Assembly: GCA_025964465.1 (NCBI GenBank)
Contig: JAOPYS010000395.1
Location: 1 to 10,068 of the forward strand
Source: Thermoleophilia bacterium
GTDB taxonomy: Bacteria > Actinomycetota > Thermoleophilia > Gaiellales > SKUG01
Direction: 5' to 3'
DNA: 10,068 nt
Below, piece by piece: positions 1-7,165 of the stretch; position 1 is the stretch's first letter; each line of letters starts with the position of its first letter. Below the pieces are notes generated by a model that saw only the letters and a list, made by a program, of their open reading frames with translations, was not told the origin of the DNA and made no database searches. The translations under genes and the position numbers were made by a program.

Positions 1-536
1 GTCGTGGACCAGATCCGCGGCAAGCGCGTGCTCGACGCGGCGACCGCCCTGGCGTTCAGCGACCGTGACGCGGCCCGCGAGGTCATGAAGGCGCTCAAGA
101 GCGCCGTCGCCAACGCGGAGAACAACCACGGCATGCGCGCCGACGAGCTCTACGTGAGCGCGGCGTTCGTGGACGAGGGCCCGACCTTCAAGCGCTGGAA
201 GCCGCGTGCTCGCGGTCGCGTGGACAAGATCTTCAAGCGCACGTGCCACATCACGGTGATCGTCGACAACGCTCCCGCAGCGCTGCTCGAGGGTCGTGCC
301 GGCAAGCGCGCCGCCGCCAAGGCCGGCGACCGCTCCGCCCGTGTGGCCGGCTCGAAGAAGACCGCGGACACCAAGTCCCCGGCCAAGAAGCCGACGTCCA
401 CCAAGGCACCGAAGAAGGCGAAGGACGCAACTCCCAAGCCGACCGAGGCGAACGAGACCAAGCTCGAGAACGCGGATGCGGCGAACCCCGCCGCGACGGA
501 TGCGGCGCAGACCGCAGGCACGGAGGATCGCTCCTA

Positions 537-537
<1 letters not shown>
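1..537 (+). CDS. rplV: Large subunit ribosomal protein L22 (5' partial)
   Basis: L22 binds 23S rRNA; its beta-hairpin lines the peptide exit tunnel. The frame is open from the first base, so the true start and about 20 N-terminal residues lie upstream; an in-window GTG at 4 is only an internal codon. Visible family motifs are IRGKRVLDA near the edge, ANAENNHGM, then FVDEGPTFKRWKPRARGR and the closing CHITVIV strand. The globular domain ends about residue 88 of the visible part. After it comes a tail of about 90 residues, first rich in Lys/Ala/Pro/Thr, then acidic and Ala-rich, ending GTEDRS. E. coli L22 is only 110 residues, so the tail is an extension. The stop TAA shares its last A with the rpsC ATG (TAATG), which suggests coupled translation. 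Identity is certain; the tail's role is unknown. Confidence 0.96.
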
Positions 538-1418
<881 letters not shown>

Positions 1419-1437
1419 GAAGAAGGTTCTGTAGACC

Positions 1438-1854
1438 ATGTTGCTCCCCAAGCGCACGAAATTCCGAAAGCACCACCGTGGCCGACGCCGCGGGCTGTCG
1501 AAGGGCAACGTGCAGGTCAACTTCGGCCAGTACGGCCTGAAGACCCTCGACGCGGGTTGGATCACCAACCGGCAGATCGAGGCGGCCCGTATCGCCATGA
1601 CGCGCAAGATCAAGCGCGGCGGCAAGGTGTGGATCAACGTCTTCCCGCACAAGCCGTACACCAAGAAGCCGGCCGAGACCCGCATGGGCAAGGGCAAGGG
1701 TTCGCCCGAGGGCTGGGTCGCGGTCGTCAAGCCCGGCATGGTCATGTTCGAGCTGGCGGGCGTCGACGAGCCGCTGGCACGCGAGGCCATGCGCCTCGCC
1801 GCCATGAAGCTCCCGGTCAAGTGCAAGTTCGTCACCAGGGACGGTGAGCTGTAA
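1438..1854 (+). CDS. rplP: Large subunit ribosomal protein L16
   Basis: L16 binds 23S rRNA near the A-site and peptidyl transferase centre, where it helps to position tRNA. The 138-residue product has the usual length and starts MLLPKRTKFRKHHRGRRRG, the standard N-terminus. The signature TKKPAETRMGKGKGSPEGW covers about residues 75-91; the Arg at 82 matches the residue that is hydroxylated in E. coli L16 (family knowledge, modification not visible here). An AGAAGG ribosome-binding sequence at 1421-1426 lies 11 bases before the ATG, a rather long spacing. The 19-base gap after rpsC holds nothing else. Its TAA overlaps the rpmC ATG (TAATG). Nothing in the coding sequence looks abnormal. Confidence 0.97.
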   Translation: MLLPKRTKFRKHHRGRRRGLSKGNVQVNFGQYGLKTLDAGWITNRQIEAARIAMTRKIKRGGKVWINVFPHKPYTKKPAETRMGKGKGSPEGWVAVVKPGMVMFELAGVDEPLAREAMRLAAMKLPVKCKFVTRDGEL

Positions 1855-2075
1855 TGAAGACCCGCGATTTCCAGGAACTCAAGAAGAAGGACGCGGACGA
1901 GCTCGAGGCGCTCGTCGTCGAGAAGCACACGGAGGTCATGAACCTTCGCTTCTCGCACGCGACCGGCGCGCTCGAGGACTCCGCCCGACTGGGCGCGGCC
2001 CGACGCGACGTCGCCCGCATGATGACGGTGCTCGGCGAGAAGCGTCGCGCCGCCAAGAACGAGGTGACCGCATGA
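1854..2075 (+). CDS. rpmC: Large subunit ribosomal protein L29
   Basis: L29 is a small helical-hairpin protein at the polypeptide exit of the 50S subunit, beside L23, part of the docking area for signal recognition particle and trigger factor (family knowledge). The 73 residues begin MKTRDFQELKKKDADELEALV and continue with the conserved HTEVMNLRFSHATGALEDSARLGAARRDVARMMTVL, covering both helices. Length is normal. It overlaps rplP at its start by one base and its TGA overlaps the rpsQ ATG (ATGA), so it is sandwiched between two coupled junctions. Confidence 0.96.
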   Translation: MKTRDFQELKKKDADELEALVVEKHTEVMNLRFSHATGALEDSARLGAARRDVARMMTVLGEKRRAAKNEVTA

Positions 2076-2356
2076 CTTCACACACCGACCACAACCCGGA
2101 AGTGAAGAAGCCCATCGTCCGCGAGTTCGTCGGGGTCGTCACCAGCGACGCCGGCGACAAGTCGATCACGGTGCGCATCGACAAGCAGAAGCTGCATCCC
2201 CGTTACAAGAAGGTGATGCGCCTGTCCAAGAAGCTGCACGCCCACGACGAACGCAATGACGCCCACACGGGCGACAAGGTGCGCGTCGTGGCCTGCCGCC
2301 CGATGTCGAAGACCAAGACGTGGCGACTCGTCGAGGTCCTCTCGCGGGCCAAGTGA
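2072..2356 (+). CDS. rpsQ: Small subunit ribosomal protein S17
   Basis: S17 is an OB-fold primary binder of 16S rRNA needed early in 30S assembly. From the ATG at 2072 (ATGA overlap with the rpmC stop) the product has 94 residues: a short polar N-terminus, then REFVGVVTSDAGDKSITVRID, the LHPRYKKVMRLSKKLHAHDE segment and the CRPMSKTKTWRLVEVL ending, all typical of S17. The same frame is open upstream to 1844, but that part lies inside rpmC and resembles no S17, so the longer start is rejected. The stop codon is embedded in the rplN ribosome-binding site. Confidence 0.96.
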   Translation: MTSHTDHNPEVKKPIVREFVGVVTSDAGDKSITVRIDKQKLHPRYKKVMRLSKKLHAHDERNDAHTGDKVRVVACRPMSKTKTWRLVEVLSRAK

Positions 2357-2365
2357 GGTAAGAAG

Positions 2366-2734
2366 ATGCTCCAGCAAGAATCACGCATGCGCGTCGCCGA
2401 CAACACGGGTGCACGAGAACTCCTCTGCATCCGCGTGCTCGGCGGCTCCAAGCGACGCTACGCCCACGTAGGCGACACCGTCGTGGGCACCGTCAAGACG
2501 GCGCAGCCGGGTGGCTCGGTGAAGAAGGGTGAGGTCGTCAAGGCCGTCATCGTTCGGACCCGCAAGTCGCTCCAGCGCCCCGACGGCACGTCGATCCAGT
2601 TCGACGAGAACGCCTGCGTCATCATCGACGCACAGCGCAACCCACGCGGGACCCGCATCTTCGGCCCGGTTGCCCGCGAGCTTCGCGAGCGCAACTTCAT
2701 GAAGATCGTCTCGCTGGCACCGGAGGTGCTGTAG
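2366..2734 (+). CDS. rplN: Large subunit ribosomal protein L14
   Basis: L14 binds 23S rRNA and forms part of the inter-subunit bridges and the binding surface for the silencing factor RsfS (family knowledge). The 122 residues match the near-invariant family length. Visible motifs are the N-terminal MLQQESRMRVADNTGAREL, the VKKGEVVKAVIVRTRK strand, the FDENACVIID segment and the ending IFGPVARELRERNFMKIVSLAPEVL. A GAGG sequence (2355-2358) that overlaps the rpsQ stop lies 7 bases before the ATG. Two bases separate its stop from the rplX start. Confidence 0.97.
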   Translation: MLQQESRMRVADNTGARELLCIRVLGGSKRRYAHVGDTVVGTVKTAQPGGSVKKGEVVKAVIVRTRKSLQRPDGTSIQFDENACVIIDAQRNPRGTRIFGPVARELRERNFMKIVSLAPEVL

Positions 2735-2736
2735 TC

Positions 2737-3117
2737 ATGGCACGCAGGACCAAGGCCCTGAAGATCCGCAAGGGCGACACCGTCATGGTGATCGCCGGCA
2801 AGGACGTCGGCAAGCGCGGCGTCGTCGAGCGCGTCGACCGCGAGCGGTCGCGTGTCGTGGTGGAGGGCGTCGCGATCGCGAAGCGCCACACCAAGGCGCG
2901 CCCGCCGGCCAACGCCAGCCAGGCGGCTCGTCAGCCGCAGGCATCGACGGGCGGCGTCATCGAGAAGCCGGCCGCCATCCACATCTCGAACGTCGCGCTC
3001 GTCAGCCCGGCCACCGGCAAGCCCACTCGCGTGGGTTACCGACTGGCCGAGGACGGACGCAAGGTTCGCATCAGCCGACGCGACGACGTCGACCTCGACG
3101 AGACGAAGGGCAAGTGA
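2737..3117 (+). CDS. rplX: Large subunit ribosomal protein L24
   Basis: L24 is one of the two assembly-initiator proteins of the 50S subunit. The 126-residue product has a KOW motif at about residues 8-35 (KIRKGDTVMVIAGKDVGKRG), the VEGVAIAKRHTK turn, then GGVIEKPAAIHISNVALVSP and the closing TRVGYRLAEDGRKVRISRR. Between the HTK and GGVIEK blocks sits an Ala/Gln/Pro-rich stretch (about residues 55-71), roughly 11 residues longer than the same loop in B. subtilis L24, and there is a short extra C-terminus. The start is 2 bases after the rplN stop. Its TGA overlaps a possible GTG start of rplE. Confidence 0.96.
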   Translation: MARRTKALKIRKGDTVMVIAGKDVGKRGVVERVDRERSRVVVEGVAIAKRHTKARPPANASQAARQPQASTGGVIEKPAAIHISNVALVSPATGKPTRVGYRLAEDGRKVRISRRDDVDLDETKGK

Positions 3118-3122
3118 GCAGA

Positions 3123-3677
3123 ATGGCTCGCCTGAAGGACAAGTACAACGACGAGATCCGACCCGCCCTCAAGGAGGAGCTGGGCCTGGACTCCGTCATG
3201 CAGGTGCCGCGGATCGAGAAGATCACGCTCAACATGGGCGTCGGCGATGCGAAGGTGAACTCCAAGCTGCTCGACGCGGCCGTGGAGCAGCTCTCGCTGA
3301 TCGCCGGCCAGCGCGCCGTGCAGACCAAGGCGCGCATCTCCGTTGCGACGTTCAAGCTGCGCGAGGGCATGCCCATCGGCACCAAGGTGACCCTGCGCGG
3401 CGAGCGGATGTACGAGTTCCTCGACCGCCTGCTGACGATCGCGCTGCCGCGCATCCGCGACTTCCGCGGGATCAAGGCGACCGCCTTCGACAAGCAGGGC
3501 AACTTCTCGCTCGGCATCACGGAGCAGACGATCTTCCCGGAGATCGACTACGACACCGTCGACACCACCCGTGGCCTGGACGTCGTCCTGACCATCAAGA
3601 ACGGGTCGCGCGAAGGTTCGAAGGCGCTGCTCGACAAGTTCGGCATGCCGTTCGTCAAGCCGGGCCAGCAGGCGTAA
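3123..3677 (+). CDS. rplE: Large subunit ribosomal protein L5
   Basis: L5 carries 5S rRNA into the 50S central protuberance and contacts P-site tRNA. From ATG 3123 the product has 184 residues beginning MARLKDKYNDEIRPALKEEL, which aligns directly with the B. subtilis start MNRLKEKYNKEI. Conserved blocks are SVMQVPRIEKITLNMGVGDA, REGMPIGTKVTLRGERMYEFLDRL, LPRIRDFRGI and LGITEQTIFPEIDYD. A GTG at 3114, overlapping the rplX stop as GTGA, would add three residues; AAGGG at 3106-3110 is only 3 bases from that GTG and 12 from the ATG, so ribosome-binding evidence does not settle the start. I prefer the ATG by homology. Start uncertainty does not affect the identity. Confidence 0.93.
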   Translation: MARLKDKYNDEIRPALKEELGLDSVMQVPRIEKITLNMGVGDAKVNSKLLDAAVEQLSLIAGQRAVQTKARISVATFKLREGMPIGTKVTLRGERMYEFLDRLLTIALPRIRDFRGIKATAFDKQGNFSLGITEQTIFPEIDYDTVDTTRGLDVVLTIKNGSREGSKALLDKFGMPFVKPGQQA

Positions 3678-3694
3678 GGGAGTAGGGACTTTTC

Positions 3695-3880
3695 ATGGCG
3701 AAGACATCGCTCAAGGTCAAGGCGGCTCGTCCGTCCAAGTACGCGGTTCGCGGCTACACCCGCTGCCGCATGTGCGGTCGCTCCAAGGCCGTGTTCCGCA
3801 AGTTCGGGCTCTGCCGGATCTGCCTGCGCGAAATGGCGCACAAGGGTCAGATCCCCGGTATGACGAAGGCGAGTTGGTGA
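3695..3880 (+). CDS. rpsZ: Small subunit ribosomal protein S14, zinc-binding type
   Basis: S14 is a late-assembling protein of the 30S head. This is the short zinc-ribbon (type Z, C+) form: 61 residues with cysteines at 24, 27, 40 and 43 (CRMC and CRIC pairs) that bind one zinc ion. The ending GQIPGMTKASW is invariant in this class. The spc-operon copy is often this form in actinobacteria, while a longer cysteine-free paralogue under zinc-repressor control may exist elsewhere in the genome (family knowledge, not visible here). A TAGGGA sequence at 3683-3688 lies 6 bases before the ATG. The gap from rplE is 17 bases. Confidence 0.97.
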   Translation: MAKTSLKVKAARPSKYAVRGYTRCRMCGRSKAVFRKFGLCRICLREMAHKGQIPGMTKASW

Positions 3881-3887
3881 GGCCAGC

Positions 3888-4325
3888 ATGAAGCAGACCA
3901 TCGACATCAGTGACGTTCGCTACACGGGTCAGGTCAATGACACCGTGGGTGACATGCTCACGCGCATCCGCAACGCCAGCCGCGCGCTCAAGGACGAGGT
4001 GGCGATGCCGAGCAGCAAGCTGCTCGAGAACATCTCCCGCATCCTCAAGCGCGAGGGCTACATCGAGGACTACTCGGTGGAGCAGGGCGACTACTGCAAG
4101 GTGCTCGTCGTCAAGCTCAAGTACACGCAGGACCGCAAGCAGGTCATCACCGGCATCCGCCGCATGAGCAAGCCGGGTCGGCGTGAGTACGCCCCCAGCT
4201 CGCGACTGCCCAAGGTGCTCGGTGGCCTGGGCGTGGCGATCATGTCGACCTCGCGTGGCGTGATGACCAGCAAGGAAGCGTCCGGCCACAACGTCGGCGG
4301 CGAGGTCCTCTGCTACGTCTGGTAG
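3888..4325 (+). CDS. rpsH: Small subunit ribosomal protein S8
   Basis: S8 binds the central domain of 16S rRNA and in E. coli also represses the spc mRNA (family knowledge; no S8-binding hairpin was identified here). The 145 residues include NDTVGDMLTRIRNASRA, LLENISRILKREGYIEDY, VITGIRRMSKPGRREYAP and the invariant GGEVLCYVW C-terminus. Compared with B. subtilis S8 (132 residues) the N-terminus is about 13 residues longer (MKQTIDISDVRYTGQV). No alternative start codon sits nearer the core, and TGAGG overlapping the rpsZ stop is well placed for ATG 3888, so the extension appears real. Two TAG stops stand in tandem at 4323-4328. Confidence 0.96.
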   Translation: MKQTIDISDVRYTGQVNDTVGDMLTRIRNASRALKDEVAMPSSKLLENISRILKREGYIEDYSVEQGDYCKVLVVKLKYTQDRKQVITGIRRMSKPGRREYAPSSRLPKVLGGLGVAIMSTSRGVMTSKEASGHNVGGEVLCYVW

Positions 4326-4356
4326 TAGCACGAGGCCTGCGAGAGAAGGAAACGAA

Positions 4357-4896
4357 ATGTCACGCATCGGAAAGCTCCCCATCCCGGTCCCCGCAGGGGT
4401 CGAGATCTCGGTGGACGCCGGCAACGTCGTCACCGTGAAGGGTCCCAAGGGCACGCTCACGCAGCTGCTCGACGCCGACATGGGCGTCGTGATCGAGGAG
4501 GGCACCCTCACGGTGACCCGCCCGACCGACCGCCCGCGTCACCGCGCCCTGCACGGCCTGTCGCGGTCGCTCCTCGCCAACATGGTCGAGGGCGTGACCA
4601 ACGGCTACGAGAAGCGCCTCGAGATCGTGGGCGTCGGTTACCGCTTCGTGGCGAAGGGCTCGGACATCGACCTGTCGGCCGGCTTCTCGCACCCCGTGGT
4701 GCTGACGCCGCCGGACGGCATCGAGTTCAAGGTCATCGCGCCGAACCAGATGGCCATCGTCGGCATCGACAAGCAGGTCGTCGGCGAGGAAGCCGCCAAG
4801 ATCCGCGCACTGCGCCCGCCGGAGCCCTACAAGGGCAAGGGCATCAAGTACCAGGGTGAGCACATCCGCCGCAAGGTCGGCAAGCGCGCCCAGTAG
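4357..4896 (+). CDS. rplF: Large subunit ribosomal protein L6
   Basis: L6 binds 23S rRNA near the sarcin-ricin loop and the factor-binding region. The 179 residues have the normal length and the duplicated L6 fold: the N-terminal repeat begins MSRIGKLPIPVPAGVEISVD, followed by VTVKGPKGTLTQ; the second starts near YEKRLEIVGVGYRFVAKG; and the C-terminal signature is RPPEPYKGKGIKYQGEHIRRKVGK. A clear AAGGA (4346-4350) lies 6 bases before the ATG, one of the better ribosome-binding sites in the operon. The 31-base gap after rpsH is among the longest within this operon but contains no recognisable terminator. Confidence 0.97.
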   Translation: MSRIGKLPIPVPAGVEISVDAGNVVTVKGPKGTLTQLLDADMGVVIEEGTLTVTRPTDRPRHRALHGLSRSLLANMVEGVTNGYEKRLEIVGVGYRFVAKGSDIDLSAGFSHPVVLTPPDGIEFKVIAPNQMAIVGIDKQVVGEEAAKIRALRPPEPYKGKGIKYQGEHIRRKVGKRAQ

Positions 4897-4930
4897 GCAC
4901 GACAGTTCAACGCGAAGCAGAGACGACACC

Positions 4931-5284
4931 ATGAGCAAGCGAACACCAGAGCAGCTGCGCAAGCGGCGCCACATGAGCCTCCGCAACAAGGTCGCCGGCA
5001 CCGCCGAGCGCCCGCGGCTGGTCGTGCACCGCTCCAACAAGGGCCTCGAGGCCCAGGTCGTGGACGACCGCGCCGGCCGCACGCTGGCCGCGGCGTCGTG
5101 GCAGGACGCCTCGATCCGCAGCACGAACCGCGACGAGCGGCCCTCCAAGGTCGGCGCGCTCGTCGCCGAGCGGGCGAAGGCTGCCGGCGTGACGACCGTG
5201 GTGTTCGACCGCGGCGGTTACCTCTACCACGGCCGCGTGAAGACGCTGGCGGAGGCGGCCCGCGAGGGCGGCCTGAAGTTCTAA
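4931..5284 (+). CDS. rplR: Large subunit ribosomal protein L18
   Basis: L18 binds 5S rRNA in the central protuberance together with L5. From ATG 4931 the product has 117 residues, the usual size: a basic N-terminus MSKRTPEQLRKRRHMSLRNKV, the ERPRLVVHRSNKGLEAQVVDD strand, and the diagnostic ending FDRGGYLYHGRVKTLAEAAREGGLKF. The frame is open upstream to 4856, but that part overlaps rplF and is not L18-like. No good Shine-Dalgarno is visible; the 34 bases upstream contain only weak purine patches (GAAGCAGAGA), so translation may rely on coupling with rplF (inference). Confidence 0.96.
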   Translation: MSKRTPEQLRKRRHMSLRNKVAGTAERPRLVVHRSNKGLEAQVVDDRAGRTLAAASWQDASIRSTNRDERPSKVGALVAERAKAAGVTTVVFDRGGYLYHGRVKTLAEAAREGGLKF

Positions 5285-5305
5285 GAAGGAAGCTGGTACT
5301 TACTC

Positions 5306-6106
5306 ATGGCTGAGAGCCGAGCAGGAACGTACAACGGTCGCGAGCTCCAGGAGCGCGTCGTCCAGATCAACCGCGTGTCGAAGGTCGTGAAGGGCGGTCG
5401 ACGCTTCAGCTTCACGGCGCTCGTCGTCGTGGGCGACGAGATCGAGCACGTGGGCGTCGGGTACGGCAAGGCCAACGAGGTGCCGGTCGCGATCTCCAAG
5501 GCCCTGGAGGAGGGGCGCAAGAACATCATGCGCATCCCCAAGGTCGGCAACACGATCCCGCACCCGGTCGAGGGCCACTACGGCGCCGGCCACGTGGTGC
5601 TGCGCCCGGCCAGCGAGGGTACCGGCGTCATCGCCGGTGCCGGCGTGCGAGCCGTGCTCGAGCTCGGCGGCGTGAAGGACATCCTCACCAAGTGCCTCGG
5701 CACGCGCACCCCGATCAACATGGTGCGCGCGACGGTCAACGCGATCGAGCAGCTGCGCATGCCGGCCGAGATCGCCGCGCTGCGCGGCAAGACCGTGGCC
5801 GAGGTGCTCGGTGCACGACTGACGTGGAGCGCGGAGACGGGCCACGTGGGCGTGACCGCCAAGCAGTGGGCGCTCCAGGAGGGTGGCGCACTCGTCGAGG
5901 CGAGCGCCGCCGAGACCGCAGCGGCCGGTGCGGCGCACGAGGCCGAGCTGGCCGGCGACACGCAGGCCGTCACCGCGGTGATGGACGAGGCCGCGGAGAC
6001 CGCCCCGACCGACGAGGAGAAGGCGGCCGACGCGCCGCTCTCCCCCGGTGCGTTCGTTCCGGACGACAGCACGGATGCTGTCACCAAGACCCCTGAGGAC
6101 GCATGA
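5306..6106 (+). CDS. rpsE: Small subunit ribosomal protein S5 with long acidic tail
   Basis: S5 lies on the solvent side of the 30S subunit by the mRNA entry channel, next to S3 and S4, and influences decoding accuracy. The product is 266 residues. The double-stranded RNA-binding-like domain comprises LQERVVQINRVSKVVKGGRRFSFTALVVVGD and GVGYGKANEVPVAISKALEEGRKN (about residues 14-72). The C-terminal domain follows (GAGHVVLRPASEGTGVIAGAG, NMVRATVNAIEQL) and the family core ends near residue 169 (GKTVAEVLG). About 97 further residues form an Ala/Glu/Asp-rich tail not found in the 166-residue E. coli protein. AAGGA at 5286-5290 is 15 bases from the ATG, too far to be a strong site. The stop overlaps rpmD (ATGA). 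Confidence 0.96.
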   Translation: MAESRAGTYNGRELQERVVQINRVSKVVKGGRRFSFTALVVVGDEIEHVGVGYGKANEVPVAISKALEEGRKNIMRIPKVGNTIPHPVEGHYGAGHVVLRPASEGTGVIAGAGVRAVLELGGVKDILTKCLGTRTPINMVRATVNAIEQLRMPAEIAALRGKTVAEVLGARLTWSAETGHVGVTAKQWALQEGGALVEASAAETAAAGAAHEAELAGDTQAVTAVMDEAAETAPTDEEKAADAPLSPGAFVPDDSTDAVTKTPEDA

Positions 6107-6300
6107 GCATGGCGACCAAGCTGAAGATCACCCAGACCCGCAGCCGCATCGGCCAGAAGCCGCGCCACCGCGCGACGCTGGACACGCTGGGCCTGCGCAA
6201 GATCAACGACATCACGATCCGCGAGCGGACCGACGTGCTGGAGGGTCAGCTGCGGCTGGTCAACCACCTCGTCCGCATCGAGGAAGCGAAGGAGGCCTGA
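6103..6300 (+). CDS. rpmD: Large subunit ribosomal protein L30
   Basis: L30 is a small 23S rRNA-binding protein of the bacterial 50S subunit. The 65 residues contain the family pattern KLKITQTRSRIGQKPRHRATLDTLGLRKIND followed by a C-terminal helix (LEGQLRLVNHLVRIEE). ATG 6103 overlaps the rpsE stop as ATGA. A second ATG at 6109 would give 63 residues beginning MATKLKITQ, and the GAGGA at 6095-6099 has better spacing (9 bases) to that second ATG than to the first (3 bases). The exact start is therefore open by two residues. The gene ends in an AAGGAGG sequence that serves rplO. Confidence 0.94.
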   Translation: MSMATKLKITQTRSRIGQKPRHRATLDTLGLRKINDITIRERTDVLEGQLRLVNHLVRIEEAKEA

Positions 6301-6301
6301 C

Positions 6302-6940
6302 ATGGCTTCTACGACCGACCTGAACGACATGGGCCTGCACGGCCTGCGCCCCGCCAAGGGCGCGACCAAGGCGCGCAAGCGCGTGGGTCGCGGCCCCGGC
6401 AGCGGCACCGGCAAGACGTCCGGTAGCGGCATGAAGGGCCAGAACTCGCGCTCGGGCGGCGGCGTCCGCGTCGGGTTCGAGGGTGGCCAGATGCCGATCT
6501 ACATGCGCGTCTCCAAGCTGCGCGGCTCGAACAAGAAGATGTCCATGCCCATGGGCCCCTTCCGCACGTTCACCCAGCCGGTGAACGTCGAGCAGCTCGC
6601 CCAGTTCGAGGCAGGCACGGAGGTCACCCCCGAGCTGCTCAAGCAGGCGGGCGTGCTCAAGCACCTGCGCGACAAGGTGAAGATCCTCGGTCGCGGCGAG
6701 CTCGGCGTGAAGCTGAGCGTCACCGCGCACGCGGTGAGCGCGAGCGCCCTCGAGAAGATCGAGGCCGCCGGCGGCACCGTCACGATCATCGAGGGTCCCA
6801 AGCCCCACGGTCGGCACGCGGCGAAGCTCGAGAAGCAGGCGGCGTACGAGGCCGGCAAGGGTGGCGGCGACGCCACGCCTGCGAAGGCCGAGAAGGCTGA
6901 GCCGAAGGCCGAGGAGCCCGAGGCGACCGACGAGGCCTGA
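6302..6940 (+). CDS. rplO: Large subunit ribosomal protein L15 with charged tail
   Basis: L15 is an rRNA-binding protein of the 50S interior needed late in assembly. The 212-residue product shows the Gly-rich N-terminal extended loop (GRGPGSGTGKTSGSGMKGQNSR, then FEGGQMP; about residues 29-64), the VNVEQLAQFEAGTEVTPELL segment, KILGRGELGVKLSVTAHAVS and AAGGTVTIIEG, which closes the family core near residue 164. A further 48 residues rich in Lys, Ala and Glu (KAEKAEPKAEEPEATDEA) extend beyond the 144-150 residues usual for L15. A perfect AAGGAGG at 6289-6295 lies 6 bases before the ATG, the strongest ribosome-binding site seen. It is the last r-protein gene here and is followed by a terminator-like hairpin, not by secY. 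Confidence 0.96.
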   Translation: MASTTDLNDMGLHGLRPAKGATKARKRVGRGPGSGTGKTSGSGMKGQNSRSGGGVRVGFEGGQMPIYMRVSKLRGSNKKMSMPMGPFRTFTQPVNVEQLAQFEAGTEVTPELLKQAGVLKHLRDKVKILGRGELGVKLSVTAHAVSASALEKIEAAGGTVTIIEGPKPHGRHAAKLEKQAAYEAGKGGGDATPAKAEKAEPKAEEPEATDEA

Positions 6941-6961
6941 CCTCGCGAGATCATGTGATTC

Positions 6962-7000
6962 CATCGGGGGCCTGACGTCAGTCGGGCCCTTGGTGTCTTC
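6962..7000 (+). terminator. Probable intrinsic terminator after rplO
   Basis: Bases 6962-6976 pair with 6981-6995 in a 15-bp stem (11 Watson-Crick pairs and 4 G-T wobbles, no mismatch) around a four-base GTCA loop. A short pyrimidine-rich stretch TCTTCT follows. It starts 21 bases after the rplO stop. The tail is poor in U compared with a classical terminator, which is common in high-GC actinobacteria, so termination may be partial. It would close or attenuate the ribosomal protein transcript before kup. Confidence 0.7.
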
Positions 7001-7016
7001 TGGGGGCGCGGCGGCA

Positions 7017-7126
7017 TGCGAAGCGGCGGATCGAAGGCCCGGCTCGCTGCGGGCATCCTGCCCGCCGCCGCTCGCCTCCTTCGCGGCATCCGTGCCGCTC
7101 AGAGCCTTCCGATCCGCCGCTTCGCA
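7017..7126 (+). repeat. 110-base nested inverted repeat in the kup leader
   Basis: The outer arms 7017-7033 and 7110-7126 are perfect 17-bp reverse complements. After one unpaired C (7109) the pairing continues with AAGGC (7034-7038) against GCCTT (7104-7108). Inside are two hairpins: 7049-7055 with 7059-7065 (7 bp, loop TCC) and 7083-7088 with 7093-7098 (6 bp, loop TCCG), both carrying a GGCATCC...TGCC pattern. The single strand between them includes CCTCCTT (7075-7081), identical to the 16S anti-Shine-Dalgarno core. The whole can fold as a three-way junction. No open frame or U-tract explains it. It may be a dispersed palindromic repeat, a small non-autonomous element, or a cis-acting leader RNA for kup; the sequence alone cannot decide. 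Confidence 0.7.
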
Positions 7127-7165
7127 CACCACCGCTCGTCTGCGGCGAGGCGTCGTGTCAATTCT

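Noticed and set aside
6973..6980. TGACGTCA eight-base palindrome as a regulator operator
   Set aside because: It lies at the loop end of the terminator hairpin and is explained by that pairing; there is no second half-site or promoter nearby.
7017..7126. Large palindrome as a second intrinsic terminator
   Set aside because: No U-rich tract follows either arm on either strand, and the nested hairpins are unlike a simple terminator.
7017..7126. Terminal inverted repeats of an insertion sequence
   Set aside because: Only 71 bases lie between the 17-bp arms, there is no transposase frame, and no flanking target-site duplication was seen; a MITE-like origin remains possible but unproved.
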